Shown: positions 7,847 through 17,086, counted from the stretch's first letter. The stretch is 64,000 bases of DNA from Denitromonas sp. (GCF_034676725.1 NZ_JAUCBR010000004.1:635501-699500), one strand, 5' to 3'. The notes: a model not told the origin generated them from the letters alone. Numbers and translations: made by a program.

Positions 7847-10800
7847 GTCCGCCAAACACGCACCGCGGCCGGCCTACGCCGAGCTGCACTGCGTGTCCAA
7901 CTACAGCTTTCTGCGCGGCGCCTCGCACCCCGAAGAACTGGTCGAGCGCGCCTGGCAGCTCGGCTATCGCGCCCTGGCGATCACCGACGAATGCTCGCTG
8001 GCCGGCGCCGTGCGCGCGCACGAAGGCCTCAAGCTGGCAGCCGAAAAATTCGGCGCCGACCCGGCCGGCTTCAAGCTCATCTACGGCGCCGAATTCACCC
8101 TCGCCTGTGGCCTGAAGCTGGTGGTGCTGGCCTGCAACCGCGCCGGCTACGGCAACCTCTCGGCGCTCATCACGCTCGGCCGCCGCCGCGCCGACAAGGG
8201 CGAGTACCACCTCACCCGCGGCGACATCGACGCCCTCGCCCCCGCCGCCGCGCTGCCCGACTGCCTCGCTCTCTGGCTGCCGCACGAGGCCGCCACCGAC
8301 GCCGACGCCCGCTGGTTTGCCGAGCGCTTTGCCGGCCGGGGCTGGGTCGGCGTCGAGCTGCACAGCGGGCCGGACGACACCGCCCGCCTCGCCCGCCTGC
8401 GCACGCTGGCCGACACCGGAGGCCTGCCGCTGGTGGCCGCCGGCGATGTGCACATGCACCGCCGCCACCGCCGCCCGCTGCAAGACACGCTCATCGCGCT
8501 GCGCCACAAAGTCACGGTGTTCGACGCCGGCCGGCGGCTCTTCCCAAACGCCGAGCGCCACCTGCGCCACCCGCTGCGCCTCGCCCGGCTCTACCCACCC
8601 GAGCTGCTCGCCGAGACCACCCGCATCGCCGACCGCTGCCAGTTTTCGCTCGACGAGCTGCGCTACGAATACCCGCAAGAGATCGTCCCCGCCGGCGACA
8701 CCGCCACCAGCTACCTGCGCCGCCTCACCGAAGCCGGGCTGCTCACCCGCTACCCCGCCGGCGTGCCCACCGAGGTGGCCCGCACCGCCAACAAAGAACT
8801 CGCACTCATCGCCGAGCTGCGCTACGAGCCCTTCTTCCTGACGGTGTACGACATCGTCTGTTTCGCGCGCGGCGAAGGCATTCTGTGTCAGGGGCGGGGC
8901 TCGGCGGCCAACTCGGTGGTGTGTTTCGCGCTCGGCATCACCGAGGTCGACCCGCAGCGCGCGTCCTTGCTGTTCGAACGCTTCCTCTCGCGCGAACGCG
9001 GCGAAGCGCCCGACATCGATGTCGACTTCGAGCACGAGCGGCGCGAAATCGTCATCCAGTACATCTACAAAAAATACGGCCGCGAGCGCGCTGCGCTGGC
9101 CGCCACCGTGATCCGCTACCGCACCCGCGGCGCCGTGCGCGACGTGGGCCGCGCGCTCGGCTTCAGCCCCGAGCAGATCAGCGCGCTCACCCGCTCCATG
9201 GCCTGGTGGGACAAGCGCGACCAGCTCCCCCATCGCCTGCGCGAGATCGGGCTCGACCCCGCCAGCCCGCGCGTCTCCAAATGGCTGGCGCTCACCGAAC
9301 AGCTCGTCGGCACGCCGCGCCACCTGTCGCAGCACGTCGGCGGCTTCATCATCTCCGACGGCCCGCTGGCCCGCCTGGTGCCGGTCGAAAACGCCGCCAT
9401 GGCCGAGCGCTCCGTCATCCAGTGGGATAAGGAAGATCTCGAATCGCTCGGCCTGCTCAAGGTCGACGTGCTCGCGCTGGGCATGCTCTCGGTCATCCGC
9501 CGCGCGCTCGATCTGGTCAGCCAGCGCCGCGGCACGCCGCTCACCCTGGCCGACATCCCCGCCGACGACGCCGCCACCTTCGAGGCGCTGTGCAACGCCG
9601 ACTCGGTCGGCGTGTTTCAGGTCGAATCGCGCGCACAGATGAGCATGCTGCCGCGCCTCAAGCCGCGCCAGTTCTACGACCTGGTGGTGCAGGTGGCCAT
9701 CGTCCGGCCCGGCCCCATCCAGGGCGACATGGTTCATCCCTACCTCAGCCGCCGCAACCACCCCGCCGAAGCCGCGCGCGAAATGGCCCGGCTGCCCACC
9801 GCCGTGCGCGCCGTGCTCGAACGCACGCTGGGCGTACCGATCTTTCAGGAACAGGTGATGAAACTGGCCGAAGTGGCCGCCGGCTTCACCCCCGGCGAGG
9901 CCGACGAGCTGCGCCGCGCCATGGCCTCGTGGCGGCGCAAGGGCCACATGCAGCAGTTCAAGGACAAGCTGCGCGCCGGCATGGCCGAACGCGGCTACAC
10001 GCAGGAATTTGCCGACGCCCTGTGCCGGCAAATCGAAGGCTTTGGCGAATACGGCTTCCCCGAATCGCACGCCGCCAGCTTCGCCCTGCTCGCCTACGCC
10101 TCCGCCTGGCTCAAGTGGCACGAGCCCGAAGCCTTCCTGTGTGCCCTGCTCAACAGCCAGCCCATGGGCTTCTACCGCCCCGCCCAACTGGTGCACGACG
10201 CCCAGCGCCACGGCGTGCGCGTGCGCCCGGTCGACATCACCCGCAGCACCTGGGACAGCACGCTTGAGCCCACCGGCGCCCTGCACGCACGCCCCGCCGT
10301 GCGCCTCGGCCTGCGCGAAATCGCCGGCCTCAACCATACGGCCGGCGCCCGCATCGACGCCGCCCGCGCGCAAGCGCCCTTCACCTCGCTGCACGACCTC
10401 GCCCACCGCGCCGACCTGAGCCGCGCCGACCTCGACCGCCTCGCCGCCGCCGACGCACTCAAACCGCTCAGCGGCCACCGCCGCGCCGCGCTGTGGCAAA
10501 CCAGCGGCCTGCACCGCCAGGGCGACCTCTTCGACACCGCCCCGCCGCAAGAAGCCGCCGTGCGCCTGCCCGAAGCCAGCGAAGGCGAAACCATCCTCAC
10601 CGACTACGCCAGCCTCGGCTTCAGCCTCGGCCGCCACCCCCTCGCCCTGCTGCGCGAACGCCTCACCGAGCGCCGCTTCCTCGCCGCCGACACCCTCCAG
10701 CACCTGCCCCACGCCGCCCTCGTGCGCGCCGCCGGCATCGTCACCTGCCGCCAACGCCCCGGCACCGCCAGCGGCATCGTCTTCGTCACCCTCGAAGACG

Positions 10801-10997
10801 AAACCGGCATGAGCAACATCGTCGTCTACTCAGACCTCGCCGAACGCCAACGCCAGATCCTCCTCGGCGCCCGCCTGCTCGGCGTCTACGGCCAACTCCA
10901 GCGCGACGGCCGCGTCGTGCATGTGCTGGCCAAACGGCTGGTGGATTTGACGGACTGGATGGCGGAGCTGACGACGCGGAGTCGGGATTTTCATTGA
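7830..10997 (+). CDS. dnaE2: Error-prone DNA polymerase DnaE2 (ImuC)
   Basis: A 1055-residue C-family DNA polymerase, the catalytic part of the ImuABC mutasome. The N-terminal PHP domain is clear (AELHCVSNYSFLRGASHPEE, then ITDECSLAGAVRAHE and AAGDVHMHRRHRRPLQDTL). The palm acidic residues are in GEAPDIDVDFEHERRE. The fingers and helix-hairpin-helix region continue through FGEYGFPESHAASFALLAYASAWLKWHEPEAFLCA, which is not a quotation beyond the family core, and a C-terminal OB fold holds GIVFVTLEDETGMSNIVV. I chose the ATG at 7830, inside the imuB 3' end, because homology to PHP begins 15 residues later and upstream sequence is imuB in another frame. It shares the cassette promoter. Confidence 0.93.
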   Translation: MASSPESAKHAPRPAYAELHCVSNYSFLRGASHPEELVERAWQLGYRALAITDECSLAGAVRAHEGLKLAAEKFGADPAGFKLIYGAEFTLACGLKLVVLACNRAGYGNLSALITLGRRRADKGEYHLTRGDIDALAPAAALPDCLALWLPHEAATDADARWFAERFAGRGWVGVELHSGPDDTARLARLRTLADTGGLPLVAAGDVHMHRRHRRPLQDTLIALRHKVTVFDAGRRLFPNAERHLRHPLRLARLYPPELLAETTRIADRCQFSLDELRYEYPQEIVPAGDTATSYLRRLTEAGLLTRYPAGVPTEVARTANKELALIAELRYEPFFLTVYDIVCFARGEGILCQGRGSAANSVVCFALGITEVDPQRASLLFERFLSRERGEAPDIDVDFEHERREIVIQYIYKKYGRERAALAATVIRYRTRGAVRDVGRALGFSPEQISALTRSMAWWDKRDQLPHRLREIGLDPASPRVSKWLALTEQLVGTPRHLSQHVGGFIISDGPLARLVPVENAAMAERSVIQWDKEDLESLGLLKVDVLALGMLSVIRRALDLVSQRRGTPLTLADIPADDAATFEALCNADSVGVFQVESRAQMSMLPRLKPRQFYDLVVQVAIVRPGPIQGDMVHPYLSRRNHPAEAAREMARLPTAVRAVLERTLGVPIFQEQVMKLAEVAAGFTPGEADELRRAMASWRRKGHMQQFKDKLRAGMAERGYTQEFADALCRQIEGFGEYGFPESHAASFALLAYASAWLKWHEPEAFLCALLNSQPMGFYRPAQLVHDAQRHGVRVRPVDITRSTWDSTLEPTGALHARPAVRLGLREIAGLNHTAGARIDAARAQAPFTSLHDLAHRADLSRADLDRLAAADALKPLSGHRRAALWQTSGLHRQGDLFDTAPPQEAAVRLPEASEGETILTDYASLGFSLGRHPLALLRERLTERRFLAADTLQHLPHAALVRAAGIVTCRQRPGTASGIVFVTLEDETGMSNIVVYSDLAERQRQILLGARLLGVYGQLQRDGRVVHVLAKRLVDLTDWMAELTTRSRDFH

Positions 10998-11028
10998 GGG
11001 GGTTGGGTGTCGAACGCACTGCGCCGAT

Positions 11029-11048
11029 CTATCCGTCCGCACGGATAG
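11029..11048. promoter_or_regulatory. Perfect inverted repeat upstream of toxin-antitoxin pair
   Basis: CTATCCGT-CCGC-ACGGATAG forms an 8-bp perfect palindromic stem between dnaE2 and the antitoxin gene. No T run follows on either strand, so it is a poor terminator. It could be an operator for the antitoxin or a weak end signal for dnaE2. Confidence 0.4.
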
Positions 11049-11070
11049 ACGCGCCAACCGTCGCACCAAG

Positions 11071-11097
11071 TTGCATTTATTGCATTTATTGCGTTTA
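11071..11097 (+). repeat. Three tandem 9-bp repeats in the toxin-antitoxin promoter region
   Basis: TTGCATTTA occurs twice head to tail (11071-11079, 11080-11088), followed by TTGCGTTTA (11089-11097). The stretch is strikingly AT-rich against its GC-rich surroundings and ends 80 bp before the antitoxin start. Together with the palindrome at 11029-11048, it may be binding sites for the antitoxin's DNA-binding domain, or promoter elements. Confidence 0.5.
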
Positions 11098-11177
11098 ATT
11101 CACTTAAAAACTCGCCCAGCAAGCGCGCCGAATGTCGTGCCCTCGGCATGACAATGAAAAACGACATGGGGAGAATC

Positions 11178-11648
11178 ATGGAAACCATCAAACGCCCGAG
11201 CAAGGCATTGCCACGTCTGGAAACGACGGCAGAGCAGGAGATGGCGCTCGCTGCGCAAAAATGCATCATGGAAGCGCTCGACCGCTCCCGCGCCCCGTCG
11301 ATCAGGCTGGTCGCCAATGGCAACGAGGGCGCCACACTCGAACTGCCGCCGGCCGCCTTGCGCGTCATCGGCCAGGTGCTGGGCTTGATGAGCCAGGGCA
11401 AACCCTTCACGTTGGTGCCCAACGACCACGAACTGTCGACCGTCGAAGCCGCACGCGTACTCAACGTATCCCGCCCCTTCCTGATCAAGGAGATCGACGC
11501 CGGCCGCCTGCCCTGCCACAAGGTCGGCACCCACCGACGCATCACCGTCTCTGATCTGGAAACCTACCGCCAGAAGCTGCGCGCCGAACGCGAAGCCGCC
11601 CTCGACGCCATGGCGAACAACGCTGACGATCTGGGGCTCGACTACTGA
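11178..11648 (+). CDS. Excisionase-type HTH protein, probable antitoxin of the PIN toxin
   Basis: 156 residues. The C-terminal half holds an excisionase/MerR-like helix-turn-helix (LSTVEAARVLNVSRPFLIKEI, then GRLPCHKVGTHRRITVSDLE) followed by a charged tail. The N-terminal half is unannotated, with an ELPPAALRVIGQVLGLMSQG segment. The start at 11178 has GGGGAG 5 nt upstream, which favours it over the ATG 30 nt earlier. The stop codon overlaps the start of the PIN gene (TGATG), the usual arrangement for an antitoxin-toxin pair. It probably represses its own promoter through the iterons and palindrome upstream. The toxin-antitoxin role is inferred from gene order and domain pairing. Confidence 0.82.
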   Translation: METIKRPSKALPRLETTAEQEMALAAQKCIMEALDRSRAPSIRLVANGNEGATLELPPAALRVIGQVLGLMSQGKPFTLVPNDHELSTVEAARVLNVSRPFLIKEIDAGRLPCHKVGTHRRITVSDLETYRQKLRAEREAALDAMANNADDLGLDY

Positions 11649-12079
11649 TGGCAGGGCACGCGAACTTCACCGCGTTGCTCGATGCCAACACCCTCTACCC
11701 CATCCTGACCTGCGATGCGCTCCTCAGCCTGGCAAGCACCGGCCTGTTTGCCGCCAAGTGGAGCGAGCGTATCGAGCAGGAGTGGATTCGAAATCTAGAG
11801 GCAGATCGGCCTGAACTGGCCGGAAAACTCCTGACCCGACGCGACCACATGCGTTGCGCCGCGCTCGACTGGGAGGTGCCCGAGCCGGCCATCGCTGAGA
11901 TCCTCCCCTGCCTCACCCTCCCCGATCCCAACGACGCCCACGTACTGGCTGCCGCCATCGCCGGCCACGCAGACTGCATCATCACCTTCAACCTCAGAGA
12001 CTTCCCCGAACCCGCGCTCGAACCCTTCGGGATCGAAGTCATCCATCCCGACCGCTTCATCGTCAGCCAGCCCGCGTAG
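11648..12079 (+). CDS. PIN-domain ribonuclease, probable toxin
   Basis: 143 residues with the PIN fold. The first acidic residue is in ALLDANTLYP, the middle acidic residues are near ERIEQEWIRNLE, and the C-terminal ones are in LPDPNDAHVLAAAI and ITFNLRDFP. These form the Mg-dependent RNase site of VapC-like toxins. It starts inside the stop codon of the HTH gene. Downstream 12080-12203 holds no gene. Target RNA is unknown. Confidence 0.85.
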   Translation: MAGHANFTALLDANTLYPILTCDALLSLASTGLFAAKWSERIEQEWIRNLEADRPELAGKLLTRRDHMRCAALDWEVPEPAIAEILPCLTLPDPNDAHVLAAAIAGHADCIITFNLRDFPEPALEPFGIEVIHPDRFIVSQPA

Positions 12080-12203
12080 GGCGCAATAACCGAAGGGCAT
12101 TGCGCCGCATGTCACTCTAGGCCGCCCAGCGCATTCAGGCATCCATCGCAGCGCCGGAGCCAGGTCTTGAGACACGACATTTGACTCAAGCCACTGCTGC
12201 TTT

Positions 12204-13433
12204 CTAACCCGCCCCCTCGCCCCGATACTTCACCAACCGATCCCCACGAAACGCCTGCTTGAACAGAATCGGCGTCAGAAATGTGGTGAGGATGCCCATC
12301 AGCACCAGCGTGGAGAACATGGTGGGTCCGATGAAGCCTTTCTGGTAGGCGATGCCGGCAACGACCAGTTCCATCACGCCACGGCCGTTCAGCACGCAGC
12401 CGAGGCCGATGGCTTCGCGGTTGGCCATACCGACGATGCGCCCGCCCAGCCAGCCGGCGAACAGCTTGGTGAGGATGGACACCACGATGACGACGGCAGG
12501 AAAGCCAAACTCGCTGAAGGCTTCGGGGTGGAACTCCAGACCGAGGTAGGCGAAGAAGATCGGCGCGAGGAAGCCGCTGGTGATGGAAGCCAGGGTGCCA
12601 CGCAGGTCTTCGTAGCGTGAGGCGAGGAAGTGGCGCTTGTCGAGAAACAGCGCGCCAAAGAAGGCGCCGATCACGAAGTGGAAGCCGAGCGCTTCGCTGA
12701 TGGTGCCAAAGACCAGCACGAAGATGATCACGATGCCGAACAGCGCCTCGGGGCCGAAGACGCGGATGAGGGATTCGGGCACGGCGTGGATGGAGATGTC
12801 GCGCTTGTCCAGCCAGGTGAGCAGGCCGTTCATCGACAGCACGACCAGCGCCAGCGCGCCGAGCTTGAGCGTGGCGATACCGACGGCGCCGGCGGCGTCG
12901 GCCAGGTTCAGGCTCTGCGGCATGTTGAGCACGATACCGAGGATGAACAGCGCGGCCACGTCGTTGGCCACGGCGGTGGCCAGCGCGTATTTGGCCACCC
13001 GGGTGTGCAGGATGCCCAGGCTCTCGAGCAGTTTGACGGCCACGGGCAAGGCGGTGATGGAGATACACAGCCCGAGGAAGACCATGCGCATCACGTCCTG
13101 ATCGTAGGCGGCGGCCACTGCCGCGCCGCCGATGAACGGGATCAGAAAGCTCAGCGCGGCGAGCAGCAGCCCGCGCCCGCGCATGGCCTCGAGGATGTCG
13201 GCAAAGCGGATCTCGAGCCCGGCGTTGAGAATGATCAGGAAGATCGCCAGCTCGGTGACGCCCGACAGCGCGGCGTTGGGGGCGATGAGGTTGAGCAGCG
13301 CGGGGCCGAGCACAATGCCGGCGAGGATCTCGCCGATCATCTCGGGTTGCTTGTATCGTGCAAACAAACGCCCCAGCAGCCGCGCCGCGACGATGAGGAC
13401 GAGAAGGCTGGACAGCAGCGACACGATGAGCAC
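12204..13433 (-). CDS. CPA2-family cation:proton antiporter
   Basis: A 409-residue integral membrane protein with about 12 hydrophobic segments and no C-terminal RCK/TrkA-N domain, so it is shorter than KefB/KefC. Family signatures include GEILAGIVLGPALL near residue 35, FLIILNAGLEIRF near 65, the central ATAVANDVAALFILG containing the ion-binding Asp, and VLNGRGVMELVVAGIAY near the end. The substrate is Na+ or K+ against H+; which one cannot be decided. The start is a GTG (13431-13433) with no clear ribosome site. It is monocistronic. The following 13434-13625 contains nothing that I recognise. Confidence 0.85.
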   Translation of the reverse strand: MLIVSLLSSLLVLIVAARLLGRLFARYKQPEMIGEILAGIVLGPALLNLIAPNAALSGVTELAIFLIILNAGLEIRFADILEAMRGRGLLLAALSFLIPFIGGAAVAAAYDQDVMRMVFLGLCISITALPVAVKLLESLGILHTRVAKYALATAVANDVAALFILGIVLNMPQSLNLADAAGAVGIATLKLGALALVVLSMNGLLTWLDKRDISIHAVPESLIRVFGPEALFGIVIIFVLVFGTISEALGFHFVIGAFFGALFLDKRHFLASRYEDLRGTLASITSGFLAPIFFAYLGLEFHPEAFSEFGFPAVVIVVSILTKLFAGWLGGRIVGMANREAIGLGCVLNGRGVMELVVAGIAYQKGFIGPTMFSTLVLMGILTTFLTPILFKQAFRGDRLVKYRGEGAG

Positions 13434-13625
13434 CTGCAGACACAGGGGGCGCTGAGCTTATCACGCCGTCTGCGCGCCGGTGCTGCGGAACACATGTAAC
13501 GCTTTGACCTCGCGGATGGCGGGTGTCACCGCGGCCGCCGGCCAGCGCAACAACGCGCCTGCCGGCCGGTCATCATGGGCCCACCAGCGGGCAAACGCGG
13601 CGCCCGGCGCCGCACGCGACGTGGC

Positions 13626-14498
13626 TCAGAACTTGCCGTTGCCGTTCTTCCACTCGGCCCTGGGCGGGATGGGCTCGATGGTGTCCCAGTGCTCGGCAAT
13701 CTTGCCGTTGTCGACGCGGAACAGGTCGTAGAAGGCCACGTGCTTGCCGGCGAACTGCCCCTCGCTGACGGTCAGCACGAAGTTACCTTCGCCCAGCACC
13801 TTGTGGATGCGATCGTAGGTCATCGTCACGCCGGCCTGGGCCATGGCTTCGAGCGCGGCGCCCAGGCCCGACAGGCCATCGGCCACCTGCGGGTTGTGCT
13901 GCACATAGCGGTCGCCGTCGAAATAGCCGGCCAGCCTGTCCATGCGGCCATGGACCAGGATGTCGTCGACGAAGGCCCTCACCAGCGCCTTGTTGGCGTC
14001 GGTCTTGTCGAGATCGATGGCAGTGGTCGGGCCATCGACCATCGTGCGGCCGCTCGGGTTGGGCCCGGTCGGCGTGGGTTGCAGATTGTCCCAGTGCTCG
14101 ACGATCTTGCCGTTCTCGAAGCGGAAGATGTCAAAGCCGATCTTGGGGCCGAAGAAATCGTAGTCGGTGTGGGTGAACACATGGTCGCCGTCCTCGAACA
14201 CGCGGACGGTCGCGACCCTGGCCGACCCCGTGGGCAAGGCCTGCAGCACGGCGCCGAAACCGGCCAGGCCGTCGCCGACGGCGAGATTGTGCTGGATGTA
14301 CTGGTTCGGGTTAACGACGGCAACCGGGGCGCCGTCACCGGTTTCGATGCTCTTGAGCAGGACGATGACGTGTTGCTTCTGGCGGGACATGGTGGCGGTC
14401 TCCTGCGGGGCGGAATGGACGGTCGAGGCACTGGCGACGGTCGCCAGGGCCACGGCGACCCGCGCGGCAAGGCGGCGGGCCCGGGGTGAGAATTTCAT
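13626..14498 (-). CDS. Exported protein with two SnoaL-like (NTF2-fold) domains
   Basis: 290 residues: an N-terminal signal peptide (about 1-30, MKFSPRARRLAARVAVALAT and A-S-A-S) and two tandem NTF2/SnoaL-like repeats of about 120 residues. The repeats share matching motifs: QYIQHNLAVGDGLAGFGA against RYVQHNPQVADGLSGLGA, and DIFRFENGKIVEHWD against DLFRVDNGKIAEHWD. Single-domain relatives are annotated as SnoaL-like aldol-condensation or polyketide-cyclase proteins; most have no proven reaction. AGGAAAG precedes the ATG at 14498. It is transcribed divergently from an AraC regulator 147 bp away, which likely controls it. Confidence 0.85.
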   Translation of the reverse strand: MKFSPRARRLAARVAVALATVASASTVHSAPQETATMSRQKQHVIVLLKSIETGDGAPVAVVNPNQYIQHNLAVGDGLAGFGAVLQALPTGSARVATVRVFEDGDHVFTHTDYDFFGPKIGFDIFRFENGKIVEHWDNLQPTPTGPNPSGRTMVDGPTTAIDLDKTDANKALVRAFVDDILVHGRMDRLAGYFDGDRYVQHNPQVADGLSGLGAALEAMAQAGVTMTYDRIHKVLGEGNFVLTVSEGQFAGKHVAFYDLFRVDNGKIAEHWDTIEPIPPRAEWKNGNGKF

Positions 14499-14645
14499 GG
14501 TGCTTTCCTGTCGAATGGCGTTGTTTCTGGTTCGCGGCCACGCTTGCTGAGTGCCGCACCAGACAGGCTCTACTTTGATTTTTCGCCCAAAACAGGACAA
14601 GATCGTTTCGCGCACAAGCATGGTCAAAACAGGTCATACCGCCCC

Positions 14646-15518
14646 ATGGACGCTGAACTGAACGTTCAGGACATCCGTTTTCACAACCCGCGTCTGGCCC
14701 GCCTCGGCGTCGAGGTGCTCACGCTCGCCGAGCTGCGAAGGAACGCGGCCGGTGCACTGGCCGGCCCCCAGCGGGTCGATTTCCACCTGCTTCTGCTGAT
14801 CGAGGGCGGACGCAGCCAGCACATGGTCGATTTCGTCGACCATGTGCTGCAGCCGGGCCGCGTGGTGCTCATCCGCCCGGGCCAGATCCAGCGCTGGCAC
14901 ATGCATGCAGGCCTCGACGGCCTGCTTGTGCTGATCGCCAACGATGCCCTCGCGCCGCTGCTGACCCGCTCCGAGAATGCCCTTGCCCTGCTCCAGCTCG
15001 AGGCCTGGCCCCCCGCCTGCACGCCGAGCGACGGCCTGTTTGCCGCGGTGTGCGGCGACTTCCATCGCATGCGGGAGGAGATCGCGGGCTTCGCCGGCGA
15101 CGCGGTCGGCTCGGCCATCATCCGGCTGAGCCTGCGCACCGCGCTGCTGCGCCTGAGCCGCGAAGCGCTCACCGAACCGGCGGGCACAGCCGGCAGCCGC
15201 GAAACCATGCTTTACCGCCTGCTGGTGCGCGAGATCGAGGCGAACCTCGATGCGCGCCTGAGCGTGCTCGACTACGCCAGGCGCATCGGCTATTCGGAGC
15301 GCACGCTGGCGCGCGCCTGCATCGCCACGGTCGGCCTCACCGCCAAGGTAGTGATCGACCAGCGCGTGGCGCTCGAAGCCAAACGCCTGCTCCACCACAG
15401 CCCTGCCAGCGTGGCGCGCATCGGCCACCAGCTCGGCTTCACCGAGCCAACCAACTTCGTGAAGTTCTTCCGTCGCCTGGTCGGCATGACGCCGCAGGCG
15501 TTTCGCGAACACGTGTAG
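14646..15518 (+). CDS. AraC-family transcriptional regulator
   Basis: 290 residues: an N-terminal cupin-like sensor domain (VDFHLLLLIEGGRSQHMVDF, VVLIRPGQIQRWHMHAG) and a C-terminal double helix-turn-helix of the AraC/XylS type (LSVLDYARRIGYSERTLARA; then ARIGHQLGFTEPTNFVKFFR and GMTPQAFREHV). The ligand is unknown. Divergent orientation to the SnoaL-domain gene with a shared 147-bp promoter region makes that gene the likely target. Confidence 0.9.
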   Translation: MDAELNVQDIRFHNPRLARLGVEVLTLAELRRNAAGALAGPQRVDFHLLLLIEGGRSQHMVDFVDHVLQPGRVVLIRPGQIQRWHMHAGLDGLLVLIANDALAPLLTRSENALALLQLEAWPPACTPSDGLFAAVCGDFHRMREEIAGFAGDAVGSAIIRLSLRTALLRLSREALTEPAGTAGSRETMLYRLLVREIEANLDARLSVLDYARRIGYSERTLARACIATVGLTAKVVIDQRVALEAKRLLHHSPASVARIGHQLGFTEPTNFVKFFRRLVGMTPQAFREHV

Positions 15519-15666
15519 CGCGCGTCGTGCCATGCCGCCCGGCGCCACCTGTGCCAATCGCCCGATTGAGGCGAAAAATCCGGCGCACAATCCTTTAAAC
15601 TACCGGGTTTTCGCTCAATCCCTCTTTGGATACGGGATTGATGTCATGCACAGCTCGGGGGCACCC

Positions 15667-17067
15667 ATGATCTCGGTTGAAAAAATCGGTGGCACGTCGA
15701 TGTCGGCGTTTGGCGATGTGTTGCGGCACATCATGTTGTACGACAAGGCGCGCATCAACGGCCGCATCTATGTGGTGTCTGCCTATTCGGGCGTGACCAA
15801 CCAGCTGCTCGAACACAAGAAAACCGGCGAACCGGGCATCTACGCCCTGTTTGCCAATGGCGACGATTACCACGGCGCGCTCAATGGCCTGGCGACGAGC
15901 CTGAAGGCGCTCAACGCCGGTTTTGCCGAGCTGGGTCTGCCGCTGGAGGTGGCCGACGCCTTTGTCGACACCCGCATCGGCGAGGCCAAGAAATACCTCG
16001 AAGCCATGCACCATGTGCTGGCCAGCGGCTACCTCAACCGCGCCGACGTGCTGCTGGCAGCGCGCGAGGTGCTGGCCTCGATCGGCGAGTCGCACAGCGC
16101 CTTCAACGCAGTCGAGATGCTCAAGGCCAACGGCGTCAATGCCATCCTGCTCGACCTGGCCGGCTTCCACGACGACGAGGCGCTGACCATCGACGAGCGC
16201 ATCCACAACAGCTTCAAGGGGCTGGATCTTGCCAGCAACGTGGTGGTGGCCACCGGCTACACCAAGGGCGTCGAGGGCATCATGCGCGAGTTCGACCGCG
16301 GCTACTCCGAGGTCACCTTCAGCAAGATCGCGGTCGAGGTGGGCCCGACCGAGGCCGTCATCCACAAGGAGTTTCACCTGTCCTCGGCCGACCCCAACAT
16401 CGTCGGCCTGGAGAACGCGGTGATCGTCGGCGCCACCAACTATGACGTGGCCGACCAGCTCGCCGACGTCGGCATGGAAGCCATCCACCCCAAGGCCGCC
16501 AAGCCGATGGAGCGCGCCGGCATTCCCATCCGCCTCAAGAACACCTTCGAGCCCGAGCACCCCGGCACGCTGATCACCAAGGACTACGTCGGCGAGCGCG
16601 CCCGCGTCGAGATCGTCACCGGCAGCGACAAGGTCACGCTGGTCGAGATCCACGACCCGAGCATGGTGGGCACCGTGGGCTTCGACCTCGGCATCATGGA
16701 GATCTTCCGCCGCCACAAGGCCTCCTACATCCTCAAGGCCACCAACGCCAACTCCATCGCCCACCTGCTGTGGGACCGCTCGGTCACCCGCGCGCTGATC
16801 GACGAGCTGGAAGCCAACTACCAGGTGGTGACCGTCAAGCCTAGCGCCGTGGTGTGCGCCATCGGCTCGAACATCAGCATCCCCGGCGTGCTGGCCCGCG
16901 CGGCGCAGGCACTGGCCGACGCGCAGGTGAACGTGAACTGCGTGTCGCAGACCCTGCGCCAGGTAAACATGCAGTTCATCATCGAGCGCGAGGACTACAA
17001 AAAGGCGGTGATCGCCCTCAACCATTCGCTGTGCGTCAATTCGGGCACCCCGGTGCCGGTGGCCTGA
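15667..17067 (+). CDS. Aspartate kinase
   Basis: A 466-residue ATP:L-aspartate 4-phosphotransferase, the first step to lysine, threonine and methionine. The kinase domain starts with VEKIGGTSM; EVGPTEAVIHKEFHLSSADP lies near residue 225. Two ACT domains follow (VTLVEIHDPSMVGTVGFDLG and VCAIGSNISIPGVLARAAQA) for feedback control. The EKIGGTSM start resembles the divergent aspartate kinases found with ectoine clusters (Ask_Ect type) more than standard KFGGTSV LysC. No ectoine gene is present here. The start at 15667 gives the usual family N-terminus; an in-frame ATG at 15646 is the alternative. A strong terminator follows, so it is monocistronic. Confidence 0.9.
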   Translation: MISVEKIGGTSMSAFGDVLRHIMLYDKARINGRIYVVSAYSGVTNQLLEHKKTGEPGIYALFANGDDYHGALNGLATSLKALNAGFAELGLPLEVADAFVDTRIGEAKKYLEAMHHVLASGYLNRADVLLAAREVLASIGESHSAFNAVEMLKANGVNAILLDLAGFHDDEALTIDERIHNSFKGLDLASNVVVATGYTKGVEGIMREFDRGYSEVTFSKIAVEVGPTEAVIHKEFHLSSADPNIVGLENAVIVGATNYDVADQLADVGMEAIHPKAAKPMERAGIPIRLKNTFEPEHPGTLITKDYVGERARVEIVTGSDKVTLVEIHDPSMVGTVGFDLGIMEIFRRHKASYILKATNANSIAHLLWDRSVTRALIDELEANYQVVTVKPSAVVCAIGSNISIPGVLARAAQALADAQVNVNCVSQTLRQVNMQFIIEREDYKKAVIALNHSLCVNSGTPVPVA

Positions 17068-17086
17068 GGCCGCGGCAGCCCGGCGC

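Noticed and set aside
11029..11048. Terminator for dnaE2
   Set aside because: The palindrome has no following T run on either strand; it is listed as a possible operator instead.
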